Source: Bin87 sp965219925 (GTDB taxonomy: Bacteria; Chloroflexota; Dehalococcoidia; Lucifugimonadales; UBA3495). Taken from it: a DNA stretch of 64,000 nucleotides. The DNA lies in NCBI GenBank assembly GCA_965219925.1, contig OZ244795.1:1054001-1118000 (forward strand), read 5' to 3'. A program made the translations under genes and the position numbers. The notes below the pieces were generated by a model. The model saw only the letters and a list, made by a program, of their open reading frames with translations, was not told the DNA's origin and did not search any database. Numbering within the stretch: the first letter of the stretch is position 1; each line of letters starts with the position of its first letter. Positions 31,492 to 38,769 of the stretch are shown here, piece after piece.

Positions 31492-32730
31492 CTACGCCAG
31501 TTGGAACGCGGTTTGCTTATGGGTGTCCTGGTCCGTGAGCTTCACGTTGGTGAACATTGCCGCGGTCAGGCCAACCTTGCCCTCGCGCCGGCCGGTGTAG
31601 ATGTCCCTGATCAGGGACATCCCGCGCCAGACCGGGGCCATCAGACGGGGCGGCATGCCGGAGCCTATCCGATAGGCGACGGCGTTCTGGTCGTCGGCGG
31701 ACGCCGCCGGTACGTGGCTCGAAGCGCGGAACCGGTCGGCCGGCAGCATGGTGAAGCCGATGCCGATGTTGGCGATGGTCAGGGGCAGCGCGTGTTGATA
31801 GGTCTCGGTGCCCACCAGGAGCCTGACCTGAGTCCAGTCGTAGGCGTGGATGCCGTCCACCTGGCCAGAGAAGGCGGACAGGTACGTGATCAGGGTTGCC
31901 TCAGCCGTCGGCGCAGTCGGGTCGGTCAGCGCGGCCAGCAGGTCCACCACGACCTTCTTGTCGAAGGCGGTCTGCAGCACGCCGCGAATGTCGGTCTGCA
32001 GGGCCGGCTCCAGGCCCGCCACCCGGAAGGCGCTCTCCTGCCCCCACTCGTAGGAGGCGGTGAGACGCTGCGGGTCGGCGGTGACGATGGTGATCGTCGC
32101 GGCCTCGGCCGCCTTTTCCACGCCTTCGCCGGGCCCGGTGGCGACGGCGCCGGCGGTGATCATCGGGTACGAGTGCTGACCGGGGGGCACCGTGGGCATG
32201 CGGGCGCCCAGGTACACCGAATCCGAGCGTGCAAACACCCGGCTGCCGATGGTGTCCTGCATGACGTTGGTGCCGGTGGCGGCCACGGTGTCAACCCGCG
32301 CTTCCAACCGCTCATCGCGGTTCAGCAGGAACTCCATGGGCACGCTGCCGGGCTCCATCACGTCGCCGAAGATGTGTTCGCGGTACTCCTTCGACGCGCC
32401 CTCGAGTTCGCGTTCGGAGGCGGCGGCCGCCACGTAGTCGCCGAGGCTGGCCCGCTGGCCCAGGTCCCGCAGCTCCCGCTGCTCCTGCGTCCAGCCCCTG
32501 GTATCGACCTGGTTGGCCACGTTGGCCTGCCCCTGGCGGTCTTCCTCGGCCTGTTCCTCCGCGTAGCGGGCGTCGATGGCCTGCAACTCGGTGAGCATGG
32601 CGCGGCGTTCATTCACCGCCGTCTCATACCCGTCCTCGTCGCCCCGCATTTCGATCAGGGCAAGCTGTTGGGCGTCGACCCGCTGCTGCAGCGCACAGCG
32701 CTCACGCCAGGTGTTTTGGCTCTTCAGCAC
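31492..32730 (-). CDS. Major capsid protein (HK97 fold)
   Basis: A 412-residue protein. The first 90 residues are an acidic coiled-coil delta-domain-like scaffold (QAIDARYAEEQAEEDRQGQ). The rest fits HK97-type capsids, with RMPTVPPGQHSYPMI, LTASYEWGQESAFRVAGLEP and a C-terminal RVGLTAAMF-like strand (EGKVGLTAAMFTNVKL). It forms the icosahedral shell and is cut by the protease encoded 12 bases downstream. A 36-residue portion is duplicated, diverged, in the small gene at 33237-33461. Confidence 0.88.
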   Translation of the reverse strand: MLKSQNTWRERCALQQRVDAQQLALIEMRGDEDGYETAVNERRAMLTELQAIDARYAEEQAEEDRQGQANVANQVDTRGWTQEQRELRDLGQRASLGDYVAAAASERELEGASKEYREHIFGDVMEPGSVPMEFLLNRDERLEARVDTVAATGTNVMQDTIGSRVFARSDSVYLGARMPTVPPGQHSYPMITAGAVATGPGEGVEKAAEAATITIVTADPQRLTASYEWGQESAFRVAGLEPALQTDIRGVLQTAFDKKVVVDLLAALTDPTAPTAEATLITYLSAFSGQVDGIHAYDWTQVRLLVGTETYQHALPLTIANIGIGFTMLPADRFRASSHVPAASADDQNAVAYRIGSGMPPRLMAPVWRGMSLIRDIYTGRREGKVGLTAAMFTNVKLTDQDTHKQTAFQLA

Positions 32731-32842
32731 GGTTCCTCCGCGCTCCCGCCGGGCACACGAGCACTCTCAGGTCGCGCGGTGCGGGCAGGCAGCTGTTCAC
32801 TTGTGTCGGGCAATTTTCGTTCCATTGCCTCCGACCCAAACG

Positions 32843-32883
32843 AAAAGCCTCTGACCGCACAATCGCTCGGGTCAGAGGCTTTT
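32843..32883. terminator. Strong 14-bp hairpin upstream of the capsid gene
   Basis: AAAAGCCTCTGACC (32843-32856) pairs perfectly with GGTCAGAGGCTTTT (32870-32883) around a 13-base loop. It can act as a terminator on both strands. It lies between the small right-end genes and the capsid operon, so it either insulates the capsid genes or forms part of their leader. Confidence 0.65.
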
Positions 32884-32926
32884 GCGTTGAACAGCGGATG
32901 GTGGCTGTTCAGCCAGACTGGGTCAC

Positions 32927-32962
32927 AAAAATCCGGCTAGACCGTTGTGATCCAGCCGGATT
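32927..32962 (-). terminator. Rho-independent terminator of the small right-end genes
   Basis: On the minus strand AATCCGGCT and AGCCGGATT form a 9-bp stem with a 15-base loop followed by a run of five T. It lies just past the stop of the gene at 33010, in the right direction to end its transcript. Confidence 0.65.
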
Positions 32963-33009
32963 GCAATTTCAGATTATCACATTTTGTCGGAGTGTCAACG
33001 CACCGGCCG

Positions 33010-33225
33010 TCACCGCGGCCCTACGATCCCCGAGAGGCTATTCTTAAGAACGCGCTGCAACCGCTGCATCGGCGACAGCGCCAGCGAGACCTCATGCTCC
33101 CACGGCGGATGCCCGTCCATTGCCCAGATGGTCAGCACCACCCGGGTGGCGTCGGACCCCGCGGGATGGCGTGTGCAATCCATGGCATATCCGGCGGGGA
33201 TGCTTATTTTGAGTGCTTCGCCCAT
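33010..33225 (-). CDS. Unknown small phage protein
   Basis: A 71-residue protein from ATG 33225, preceded by GGGAG. It has a central beta-like region (ATRVVLTIWAMDGHPPWEHEVSLAL). No family is recognised. It is followed by a terminator at 32927-32962. Confidence 0.5.
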   Translation of the reverse strand: MGEALKISIPAGYAMDCTRHPAGSDATRVVLTIWAMDGHPPWEHEVSLALSPMQRLQRVLKNSLSGIVGPR

Positions 33226-33236
33226 TGGCGGCTCCC

Positions 33237-33461
33237 TTATTGGTGAGACGCTTCCAATGCTGCACGAATAGAGGCCTGCAATGAATCCTCCAGCCCAGCC
33301 ACCCGGAAGGCGCTCTCCTGTCCCCATACGTAGGAGGCGGTGAGACGCGGCGGGCGCCGGAGCTCAACGCCGCAGATCCAACACTCCAGACCGAGTGCAT
33401 CAGCCGGTATGTCGGAATACCCGATGTATCCGCAAGGGCAGCGGTTAGGGTTAGTGGGCAT
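33237..33461 (-). CDS. Chimera of a zinc ribbon and a capsid-protein fragment
   Basis: A 74-residue protein. Residues 1-35 contain CPCGY and CWICGVE, a zinc ribbon. Residues 38-74 match the capsid protein: RLTASY-WGQESAFRVAGLE is identical but for one residue, and the following LQ..IR..L pattern is conserved. The DNA around 33296-33343 matches capsid DNA near 32025-32070 at most positions. It looks like a captured capsid segment rather than a functional capsid protein. Its ATG has a GGAGG site, so it may well be translated. Confidence 0.6.
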   Translation of the reverse strand: MPTNPNRCPCGYIGYSDIPADALGLECWICGVELRRPPRLTASYVWGQESAFRVAGLEDSLQASIRAALEASHQ

Positions 33462-33477
33462 TTGGTAGCCTCCTTTG

Positions 33478-33581
33478 CAATGGGGCCACGGCCTTGCGGC
33501 CGTGGATAGCGGCGTAATGGTGGCCAGGGCAAAGGCGTCTGAGATTCTTCAATGGGGCCACGGCCTTGCGGCCGTGGATAG
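33478..33581 (-). CRISPR. CRISPR-like pair of repeats with one spacer (orphan mini-array)
   Basis: Two identical 32-base repeats (33478-33509 and 33550-33581) flank a 40-base unique spacer. Each contains an 8-bp stem with a 4-base loop (CCACGGCC-TTGC-GGCCGTGG). On the minus strand the repeat ends in CCCCATTG, and one copy continues AAG, resembling the ATTGAA-type 3' handle of many CRISPR repeats. No cas genes are in the window. A few bases beyond the repeat (GGCGTAA) also match with a one-base gap, which is atypical. A simple duplicated hairpin is the alternative. Confidence 0.4.
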
Positions 33582-33691
33582 GGCGTAAACGTCCTGGGCA
33601 CGCAGCTTGAAGTCTACTCTTCAAATGAGTTTCAGGGCAAACCATTCCTGTCCGGAGGCGATTCGCGAAAACATCCCTTGCCCCTTGACCA

Positions 33692-34135
33692 TCATCTCAG
33701 GGTCAGATTGCAGTCCGTGGCGATGGCCCGAAGGCCGACGTCAGACAGGGGATATGAACCGAGCATCAAGTTCAGGTTTTGCACATGATTATGGATATCG
33801 CTCTCACTAGTTTGCTCGTTATACGAACGGGCTTGCACCGACTGGAGCATTGAGCAGTCCCAGGTGATGACGCCCGGCTGAACGTGCAGTTGGGACAACT
33901 GGTCGACCCGGCCGGCCAGCGTGGTCAGTTGGGTTTCGGTACTGACTACCCTTTGGGTGAGTTGCTCGAGAGGCGTGGGCGTCGCCGCGGGCGTCCCATC
34001 TTGCGCCGACGAAGCCGCTGGCCACAGCGCGACGGTGGCGACAGCCACGGTCACGGCGATGCCGGCAACGCCGGCGATTGCAACGCCCTTCCATCGGCGC
34101 CACCAAGGGGTACGTTGGGTTGATTGTTCAGACAA
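33692..34135 (-). CDS. Membrane-anchored coiled-coil protein of the lysogeny region (TTG start)
   Basis: A 147-residue protein with a TTG start at 34135, chosen for the GGAGGA 8 bases upstream. A basic cytoplasmic N-terminus (RTPWWRRWK) leads into a transmembrane helix (VAIAGVAGIAVTVAVATVALW), a short Pro/Thr-rich linker and a coiled coil, so most of the protein is outside the membrane. It is divergent from the integrase, the usual position of lysogeny or superinfection-exclusion genes. Function is not recognised. Confidence 0.55.
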   Translation of the reverse strand: MSEQSTQRTPWWRRWKGVAIAGVAGIAVTVAVATVALWPAASSAQDGTPAATPTPLEQLTQRVVSTETQLTTLAGRVDQLSQLHVQPGVITWDCSMLQSVQARSYNEQTSESDIHNHVQNLNLMLGSYPLSDVGLRAIATDCNLTLR

Positions 34136-34476
34136 TGTAACTTCCTCCGCGCAAAGTGTTGAGTTTCGCTGTCTAGGCCCGCTTCCCGTGAAACCACCCA
34201 GGCCCCTTTCAACCCCGCAAATCGCGTCTCCGAGGCTCATTTGCGGCCTGACGGCGGCGATCCGCCCGGATCGGGCAGGTTTCAAAAACTTTGGGCCGTC
34301 ACAAAAAGTCGTCTTATAAAAGGCATGGGTTTTCGGGCGTTTTGAGTAGGGATTGAGATTACATAATTACCATTATGGAAACCAACCCCTGTCGTTTCAC
34401 TGTTATCGCCAGCCTCGTGGCCCGCGAAAAAATGGTAGCATTTGCGCCACGATACCACACCCGTCAAGCGTAATTT
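34136..34476. promoter_or_regulatory. Divergent control region between lysogeny gene and integrase
   Basis: About 340 bases with no gene. It holds two inverted repeats (CCGCAAAT 34215-34222 with ATTTGCGG 34239-34246; GCCCG-GAT-CGGGC at 34264-34276), a TTATAA near 34314 and GTTTTGAGTAGGGA at 34339-34352, which also occurs upstream of the other recombinase. Operators for a repressor would be expected here. Confidence 0.4.
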
Positions 34477-35409
34477 ATGACCGATCCCAGTCTCATCGAA
34501 CGTTACCGCTTCTACCTGGCCAATGCCCGACGCTTGGCGGATAACACCGTCCAGGCCTACGCCGGCGACGTGGGCCGGTTCCTGGCCTGGATGGAAGCCA
34601 CCGGCGCCGCCGTGGACGACATGGGGCCCCTGCTCCTGGGAAACTACGTCTATCACCTCAGCAAGGCAGGCAAACGACGCTCCACTCTCAAGCGCAACGT
34701 CGCCGCGGTCCGCAGTTTCTACTACTTCTTGGCGTCGGTCGACGGTCGGTTCCGGAAGTCGCCGGTGCCTGATGCCCGCGATTACCCGATGAACATGGAG
34801 GATCGGAAACCCCGGTGGATCGGCCCAGCCGAAGCCACGCGCCTGATGGACGCCGCCGATGACGCCACCCCGTGCGGCCTTCGCGATCGCGCCCTCCTGG
34901 AGATGATGTACGCGTCCGGCGTGCGGTTGGCCGAAGCCCACGGCATGGACCTCGCCCACGTTGCCCGGTTGAACAGCAAAGTCCTGGTGCACGGCAAGGG
35001 CGGCAAGAAACGGGAAGTGCTCTACGGCGCCGACGCGGACCGCGCCCTGCGCCGCTACCTCGCGCATGGCCGACCGGCGCTCCTGGTCGATCCCAGGCAA
35101 CCGGCGCTCTGGCTCAACCGCTACGGCGGCCGGCTGTCCCGCCAGTCGATCACCGCCGTCGTTAGGTGTTACGCCGATAAGGCCGGCCTGAGCTCCCGCG
35201 TCCACCCCCACGTCATTCGCCATTCTTTCGCCACGGCCATGCTCGAGGGCGGCGCGGACCTCAGGGTTATCCAGCATCTGATGGGGCACAGCAGCGTGGC
35301 CACCACACAGATCTACGCCCACGTCACCAAGAAAGAGGCGCGGCAGGCCTACCTGGAACATCACCCGATGGCCAGACCACCGGCGCCCAGGCTGGTAATC
35401 AGGGCCTGA
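34477..35409 (+). CDS. Prophage integrase (tyrosine recombinase)
   Basis: A 310-residue XerC/D-like integrase. The N-terminal SAM-like core-binding domain covers about residues 5-90. The catalytic set is complete: Arg in SGVRLAEAHG, Lys in GKGGKKREV, HVIRH, MGHSS and the nucleophile Tyr in TQIYAHV. The gene lies 310 bases from attR and is followed by a terminator and three repeated 12-mers that look like arm-type binding sites. It is the best candidate for integration into tRNA-Val. The ATG at 34477 lacks a strong Shine-Dalgarno. Confidence 0.9.
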   Translation: MTDPSLIERYRFYLANARRLADNTVQAYAGDVGRFLAWMEATGAAVDDMGPLLLGNYVYHLSKAGKRRSTLKRNVAAVRSFYYFLASVDGRFRKSPVPDARDYPMNMEDRKPRWIGPAEATRLMDAADDATPCGLRDRALLEMMYASGVRLAEAHGMDLAHVARLNSKVLVHGKGGKKREVLYGADADRALRRYLAHGRPALLVDPRQPALWLNRYGGRLSRQSITAVVRCYADKAGLSSRVHPHVIRHSFATAMLEGGADLRVIQHLMGHSSVATTQIYAHVTKKEARQAYLEHHPMARPPAPRLVIRA

Positions 35410-35420
35410 ACGGCATCCAC

Positions 35421-35633
35421 CGAACTGTCGCCGGTTCGTGCTCAAATAAGCACGGATCCTATTACAACCCCCTAAGGGCCCTTCGCCAGCCAACGGGGTG
35501 TCGCTTAAACGCCCGATTCAGGGCGTTTTGAGTTGCAGCGAACTGTCGCCCTCGTCGAAACCGCGGACGCTATTGAGACTGTGCGGGGCCCGTGCTCAGA
35601 CCGCCGCAAAATCGGTGCCAACGAAGTGTCGCC
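35421..35633 (+). promoter_or_regulatory. Three direct 12-bp repeats, candidate integrase arm sites
   Basis: CGAACTGTCGCC at 35421-35432 and 35539-35550 and CGAAGTGTCGCC at 35622-35633 lie in direct orientation between the integrase and attR, in what would be one arm of attP. Tyrosine integrases with an N-terminal arm-binding domain bind such repeats. This integrase's N-terminus is XerC-like, so the assignment is uncertain. Confidence 0.5.
35507..35529 (+). terminator. Terminator after the integrase
   Basis: AAACGCCC and GGGCGTTT form an 8-bp stem with a 6-base loop and a short T-run, about 100 bases after the integrase stop codon and before attR. Confidence 0.6.
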
Positions 35634-35719
35634 GTTTCCCGAACGAATATAGTACCCGTCCCCCTTTATCGCGGCGTCTCAATAGGGGTTTTGGGGCCGT
35701 GCCGGCAGTGAACCCAATA

Positions 35720-35765
35720 TCGACACGCAAGAGGTCAGTGGTTCGAGTCCACTACCGCCCACCAT
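35720..35765 (+). repeat. attR core of the prophage
   Basis: Exact copy of bases 3194-3239. It contains the 3' half of tRNA-Val without the 5' half, so it is not a functional tRNA. Confidence 0.93.
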
Positions 35766-36130
35766 CGACCATAGTCCAGGTCGACGCCCCCGGGAGAATC
35801 CGGGCCACCTGCCCCAATGCCCGCCGCAGAGCCCCGGCACCGCTCCGGCGGAAATTGCCGCCCCTAATCGTCACCGCGCCTGTGCCAACGGGCTGATCCC
35901 GTCCGGTCGTTTGGTGCGCCCGTCCGGCCCGCCAGGGTCCGACCTACCGCGACCATCCGGCTCAACGCGGAGCATTGTTCAAGCCCTGAATCCGCACCCC
36001 AATGGCACAACCCCCCGACAGGTTGACGTGGCTCCGTAGATTTGAGTATTCTTGCGCCTACAGGAATATCCATTTTCGATACCGTTCCGGGCGCCACAAG
36101 GTCGGGAACTTGTTACAATGAGGGAGATTT
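35766..36130 (+). promoter_or_regulatory. Gap with candidate promoter of the OB-fold/thiolase operon
   Basis: No gene is visible. TTGACG (36023-36028) and TATTCT (36047-36052) are 18 bases apart; transcription would start near 36059, about 70 bases before the ATG at 36131. The ATG is preceded by AGGGAG. Confidence 0.45.
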
Positions 36131-36541
36131 ATGGTAAAGCAGGGTGTGGTAGCCGACGATCTTACGAAACCCTTTTTTGATGCCGCCAACGAAGAGCGAC
36201 TATGCCTCCAGAACTGTAGCGCCTGCGGCCGGCTGCAGCACCCGCCCGCTCCGGTTTGCGCCCAATGCCGCTCCGCCGACAACCTGGAGTGGAAAGAAGT
36301 GAACGGGCGCGGCACCATCTATAACTACGGAGTAGTTTACGACTGCCCGGTTGGATCGCTCAAAGAGGACCTGCCTTTCAACCTCGCCGTAGTCATGCTG
36401 GAAGAAGACCCCGGCATCCAGTTCTACTCCCACCTTCCTGGAACGCCGGTGGACGACGTACCCGTCGGTGCCACTGTTCAGGTGGTGTTCGAGGCAACCG
36501 CAAACGGCCAGAAAGTACCCGAGTGGCAAGTCATTGGCTAA
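36131..36541 (+). CDS. Zinc-ribbon/OB-fold acyl-CoA-associated protein (DUF35 type)
   Basis: A 136-residue protein. The N-terminal zinc ribbon has CSACGRLQHPPAPVCAQC, followed by an OB-fold (GRGTIYNYGVVYDCPV to EVVFEA-like VQVVFEATANGQKVPEW). Proteins of this family pair with thiolase-like or acyltransferase enzymes, for example in steroid side-chain degradation, and help bind acyl-CoA. The thiolase gene follows 48 bases downstream. The same pair, in reverse order, occurs at 45654-47211. Confidence 0.85.
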   Translation: MVKQGVVADDLTKPFFDAANEERLCLQNCSACGRLQHPPAPVCAQCRSADNLEWKEVNGRGTIYNYGVVYDCPVGSLKEDLPFNLAVVMLEEDPGIQFYSHLPGTPVDDVPVGATVQVVFEATANGQKVPEWQVIG

Positions 36542-36589
36542 CCACCACGATATTTGCACACGCTAAGCCTTCGCAACTAGGAGTTAACC

Positions 36590-37921
36590 ATGACCACACA
36601 GATGGCTCCAGAATCCATGTACCGGTCCAGAGAGGGCATGGGAATTTGGGAACACCGCGGCAAGGTCGCGGCCGTCGGTATCGGCCACTCTCCCACCGCA
36701 CGCCGCTGGGACGGACGCCCCGAAACTTCGGTGGGCGCCAACAGCATCCTCGCCCTTCGCAAGGCCATCGACGACGCCGGCGTCTCTCCCGACCAGGTCG
36801 ACGGCCTCGTTCTGGTCCCGGTTACCACCACCGGCGCACATTGGCCGTCGGACACTCCCGTACCAATGGATGTGGTAAACGCCTTCAATCCCACCGACGA
36901 CCCGTTGGACGGTATCGGCCAACTCAGCGCCGAGTGGATCCTCAAAAACATGCCCGAGCTCACCAACGTCAAGTTCACCATGTACGCGCCGGGCTGCATG
37001 TCCGCCGCCTGCGTGGTTGCCGCTCAGGCCGTTGGCGATGGCCTCACCAGCACCTGCCTGGTGCTCAAAGGCTGGCATAACCTGGAAGGCCGCTATAACC
37101 ACGGCGGCATCAGCGCCGCCGCCGAGGTTCCCGGATCCTTCGCTATCAGCCCGGGCCGCACGCTTTGGGGCGCCCCCGGATGTTACGGCACCGCGTTGCA
37201 GTTCGCCGAGTACTGCCGTAAATACGGCAAGCACCACGACATGATGGCTCCATTCATGCAGAACTCCCGGCGCAACGGCCTGCTGTTCCCCGAGGGATAC
37301 TGGGCACAGCACCGTCCCGAGCAACTGCTCCCCGAAGACTACCTGGCCTCGCGCTGGATCGCCAAGCCGGCCAACCTCTTCGATAACGACATCCCGATCA
37401 TGACGTCCGCGGCCTACCTCTTCACCACCGCCGACCGGGCCCAGGACATGCAGCAAAAGCCGGTTTACATCCTCAACCATGCCTCCAGCCGCGGCGCCCC
37501 CCGAAGTCTCACCCCCACGCTGGAAGAGATACAGGCCGAAACTGGCAGCACCGGACGGAAGATCTATGAGGGCGCCGGCATCACCGCTGACAACCTCTCC
37601 TTTGAGAACATGTACGACGGTTTCGCCCAGTTCCACCAGTTCCATATCGAGGGTCTGGGCTACCGGGGCATGAAGTTTGGGGACGCCCTGGACTTCTACC
37701 AGACCGACATCAGCATCGAAGGGCCAAACCCCATCCTCCCCAGTGGCGGCAACATTGGCAGCGGCCGCAGCCGTTTCTGGATGCACACCGATTGCATCCA
37801 GCAGATTCAGGGCCGCGCCGGCGCCCGCGCGCTCACCGGCGTAAAGCCCGAGATTGGCGTCTCCGGCGGCCCCATGCCCATGGGCGGCAACTATACCGTG
37901 TGGAGCGTTTCCCCTGACTAG
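36590..37921 (+). CDS. Thiolase-family protein (acyl-CoA acetyltransferase/SCP-x-like)
   Basis: A 443-residue protein of the thiolase superfamily. The N-terminal half has AAVGIGHSPTARRW, ALRKAIDDAGVSPDQVDGLVL, and YAPGCMSAACVVAAQAV, where the Cys is in the position of the thiolase nucleophile. The C-terminal half holds GRSRFWMHTDCIQQIQGRAG and GVSGGPMPMGG. It probably acts with the OB-fold protein encoded upstream in an acyl-CoA degradation complex. Substrate cannot be told from sequence. The ATG at 36590 has AGGAG upstream. Confidence 0.82.
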   Translation: MTTQMAPESMYRSREGMGIWEHRGKVAAVGIGHSPTARRWDGRPETSVGANSILALRKAIDDAGVSPDQVDGLVLVPVTTTGAHWPSDTPVPMDVVNAFNPTDDPLDGIGQLSAEWILKNMPELTNVKFTMYAPGCMSAACVVAAQAVGDGLTSTCLVLKGWHNLEGRYNHGGISAAAEVPGSFAISPGRTLWGAPGCYGTALQFAEYCRKYGKHHDMMAPFMQNSRRNGLLFPEGYWAQHRPEQLLPEDYLASRWIAKPANLFDNDIPIMTSAAYLFTTADRAQDMQQKPVYILNHASSRGAPRSLTPTLEEIQAETGSTGRKIYEGAGITADNLSFENMYDGFAQFHQFHIEGLGYRGMKFGDALDFYQTDISIEGPNPILPSGGNIGSGRSRFWMHTDCIQQIQGRAGARALTGVKPEIGVSGGPMPMGGNYTVWSVSPD

Positions 37922-38060
37922 ACCCGACACTTCTCCACACCCCAGCATCAAACTGAATTTAGATGAGAGCCCGGGCCGGCCATCCTGGTCACCGGGCCTC
38001 ATTCGGGAAACGGCGCCCAACCCTGGCGTACACACCATCAACTTCAAGTGAGGAATCAAT

Positions 38061-38438
38061 TTGGCGATACTGATCAGTTTTGACATCGACGGCACTCTGG
38101 AGGTGGGAGACCCGCCGGGCGTTTTGACCATGGATATGGTCAGAATGGTTCAGGAAAAGGGATTCCTTATTGGCAGTTGCTCCGACCGGCCAATGAGCGG
38201 CCAGCAGGCTATCTGGGACCAGCACAACATCCCCGTACATTTCGTCGTCCCAAAACACCGGCTCCCGGAAGTGAAAGCGAAATTCGAAGCGGACGTTTAC
38301 TACCACATCGGCGACCGGGAAGACCTGGACAAAAAGTACGCGCTGGAAGCGGGATTCGAGTTCCTGTGGCCCGACGAAGCCGCCGAAATGCCGTGGTTCC
38401 TCTCCGATACCGGCCCCGGAGACCCTTCCCCAGTCTAA
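38061..38438 (+). CDS. Small HAD-like protein
   Basis: A 125-residue protein with the HAD nucleophile motif FDIDGTLE at the N-terminus, a second motif SCSDRP, a later Lys (VPKHRLPEVKAKF) and an acidic VYYHIGDREDLD motif. The set matches small HAD phosphohydrolases such as those with a minimal or no cap. The substrate is unknown. It starts about 140 bases after the thiolase gene, so cotranscription is uncertain. Confidence 0.7.
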   Translation: MAILISFDIDGTLEVGDPPGVLTMDMVRMVQEKGFLIGSCSDRPMSGQQAIWDQHNIPVHFVVPKHRLPEVKAKFEADVYYHIGDREDLDKKYALEAGFEFLWPDEAAEMPWFLSDTGPGDPSPV

Positions 38439-38769
38439 TCCTCCCGCCCCCCTCCCCGCTCGTCCTGAGCCGGTCGAAGGACCCCCTGTCATTGCGAGGA
38501 CCTTCCGCTCATCCCGAGCTTGTCGAGGGACGTGGCAATCCCGTCCGAACCCCCTCTCCCTTGATGGGAGAGGGTTGGGTGAGGGTGAACCCCCCGCCTC
38601 CCCGCTCATGGTGAGCCTGTCGAAGCATCATCGCGCCACCGCATCGAGATTGCCACGTCGCTGCGCTCCTCGCAATGACAAGCCTCCACCCACCGCACTG
38701 TTTACATCCGATTCCAGTCAACGGTCGTACACGGTTTGTACGAATATGACCGCCGGATGAGGACGCACA
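38439..38769. repeat. Intergenic cluster of dispersed repeats
   Basis: No gene. Four repeat types meet here: CTGTCATTGCGAGGA (about 38488), CTCATCCCGAGCTTGTCGAGG (about 38510), a CCCTCTCCCTTGATGGGAGAGGG hairpin (about 38552-38575) and CTCATGGTGAGCCTGTCGAA (about 38605). They recur in other chromosomal gaps of the window but not inside the prophage. Confidence 0.7.

Larger units (their letters stand above)
3194..35765. mobile_element. Integrated HK97-type siphovirus prophage
   Basis: The element is bounded by a 46-bp direct repeat at tRNA-Val. It contains HK97-type terminase, portal, prohead protease, capsid, head-tail connector, tail tube, frameshifted tail chaperone, tape measure and tail proteins, two tyrosine recombinases, two DNA methyltransferases and a ParB-like protein. 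No obvious endolysin or small terminase was recognised. Rightward genes (3257-12781) form the early region and leftward genes (34135-12797) the late region. Terminase and portal lie at the left end of the late operon, far from capsid and protease, which is unusual for HK97-like phages. Confidence 0.92.

Noticed and set aside
30901..32940. 679-codon rightward open frame opposite the capsid and protease genes
   Set aside because: Shadow of two recognisable virion genes; low-complexity His/Gly/Val-rich translation and no ribosome-binding site.
33607..33810. 67-codon rightward frame near the CRISPR-like repeats
   Set aside because: It runs into the opposite end of the membrane-anchored protein gene and has no start signal.
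34282..35493. 403-codon leftward frame opposite the integrase
   Set aside because: The opposite strand encodes a recombinase with every catalytic residue; this frame has no family features.
35720..35762. Second tRNA-Val-like sequence
   Set aside because: Only the 3' half from the anticodon loop is present. It is the attR copy, not a tRNA gene.
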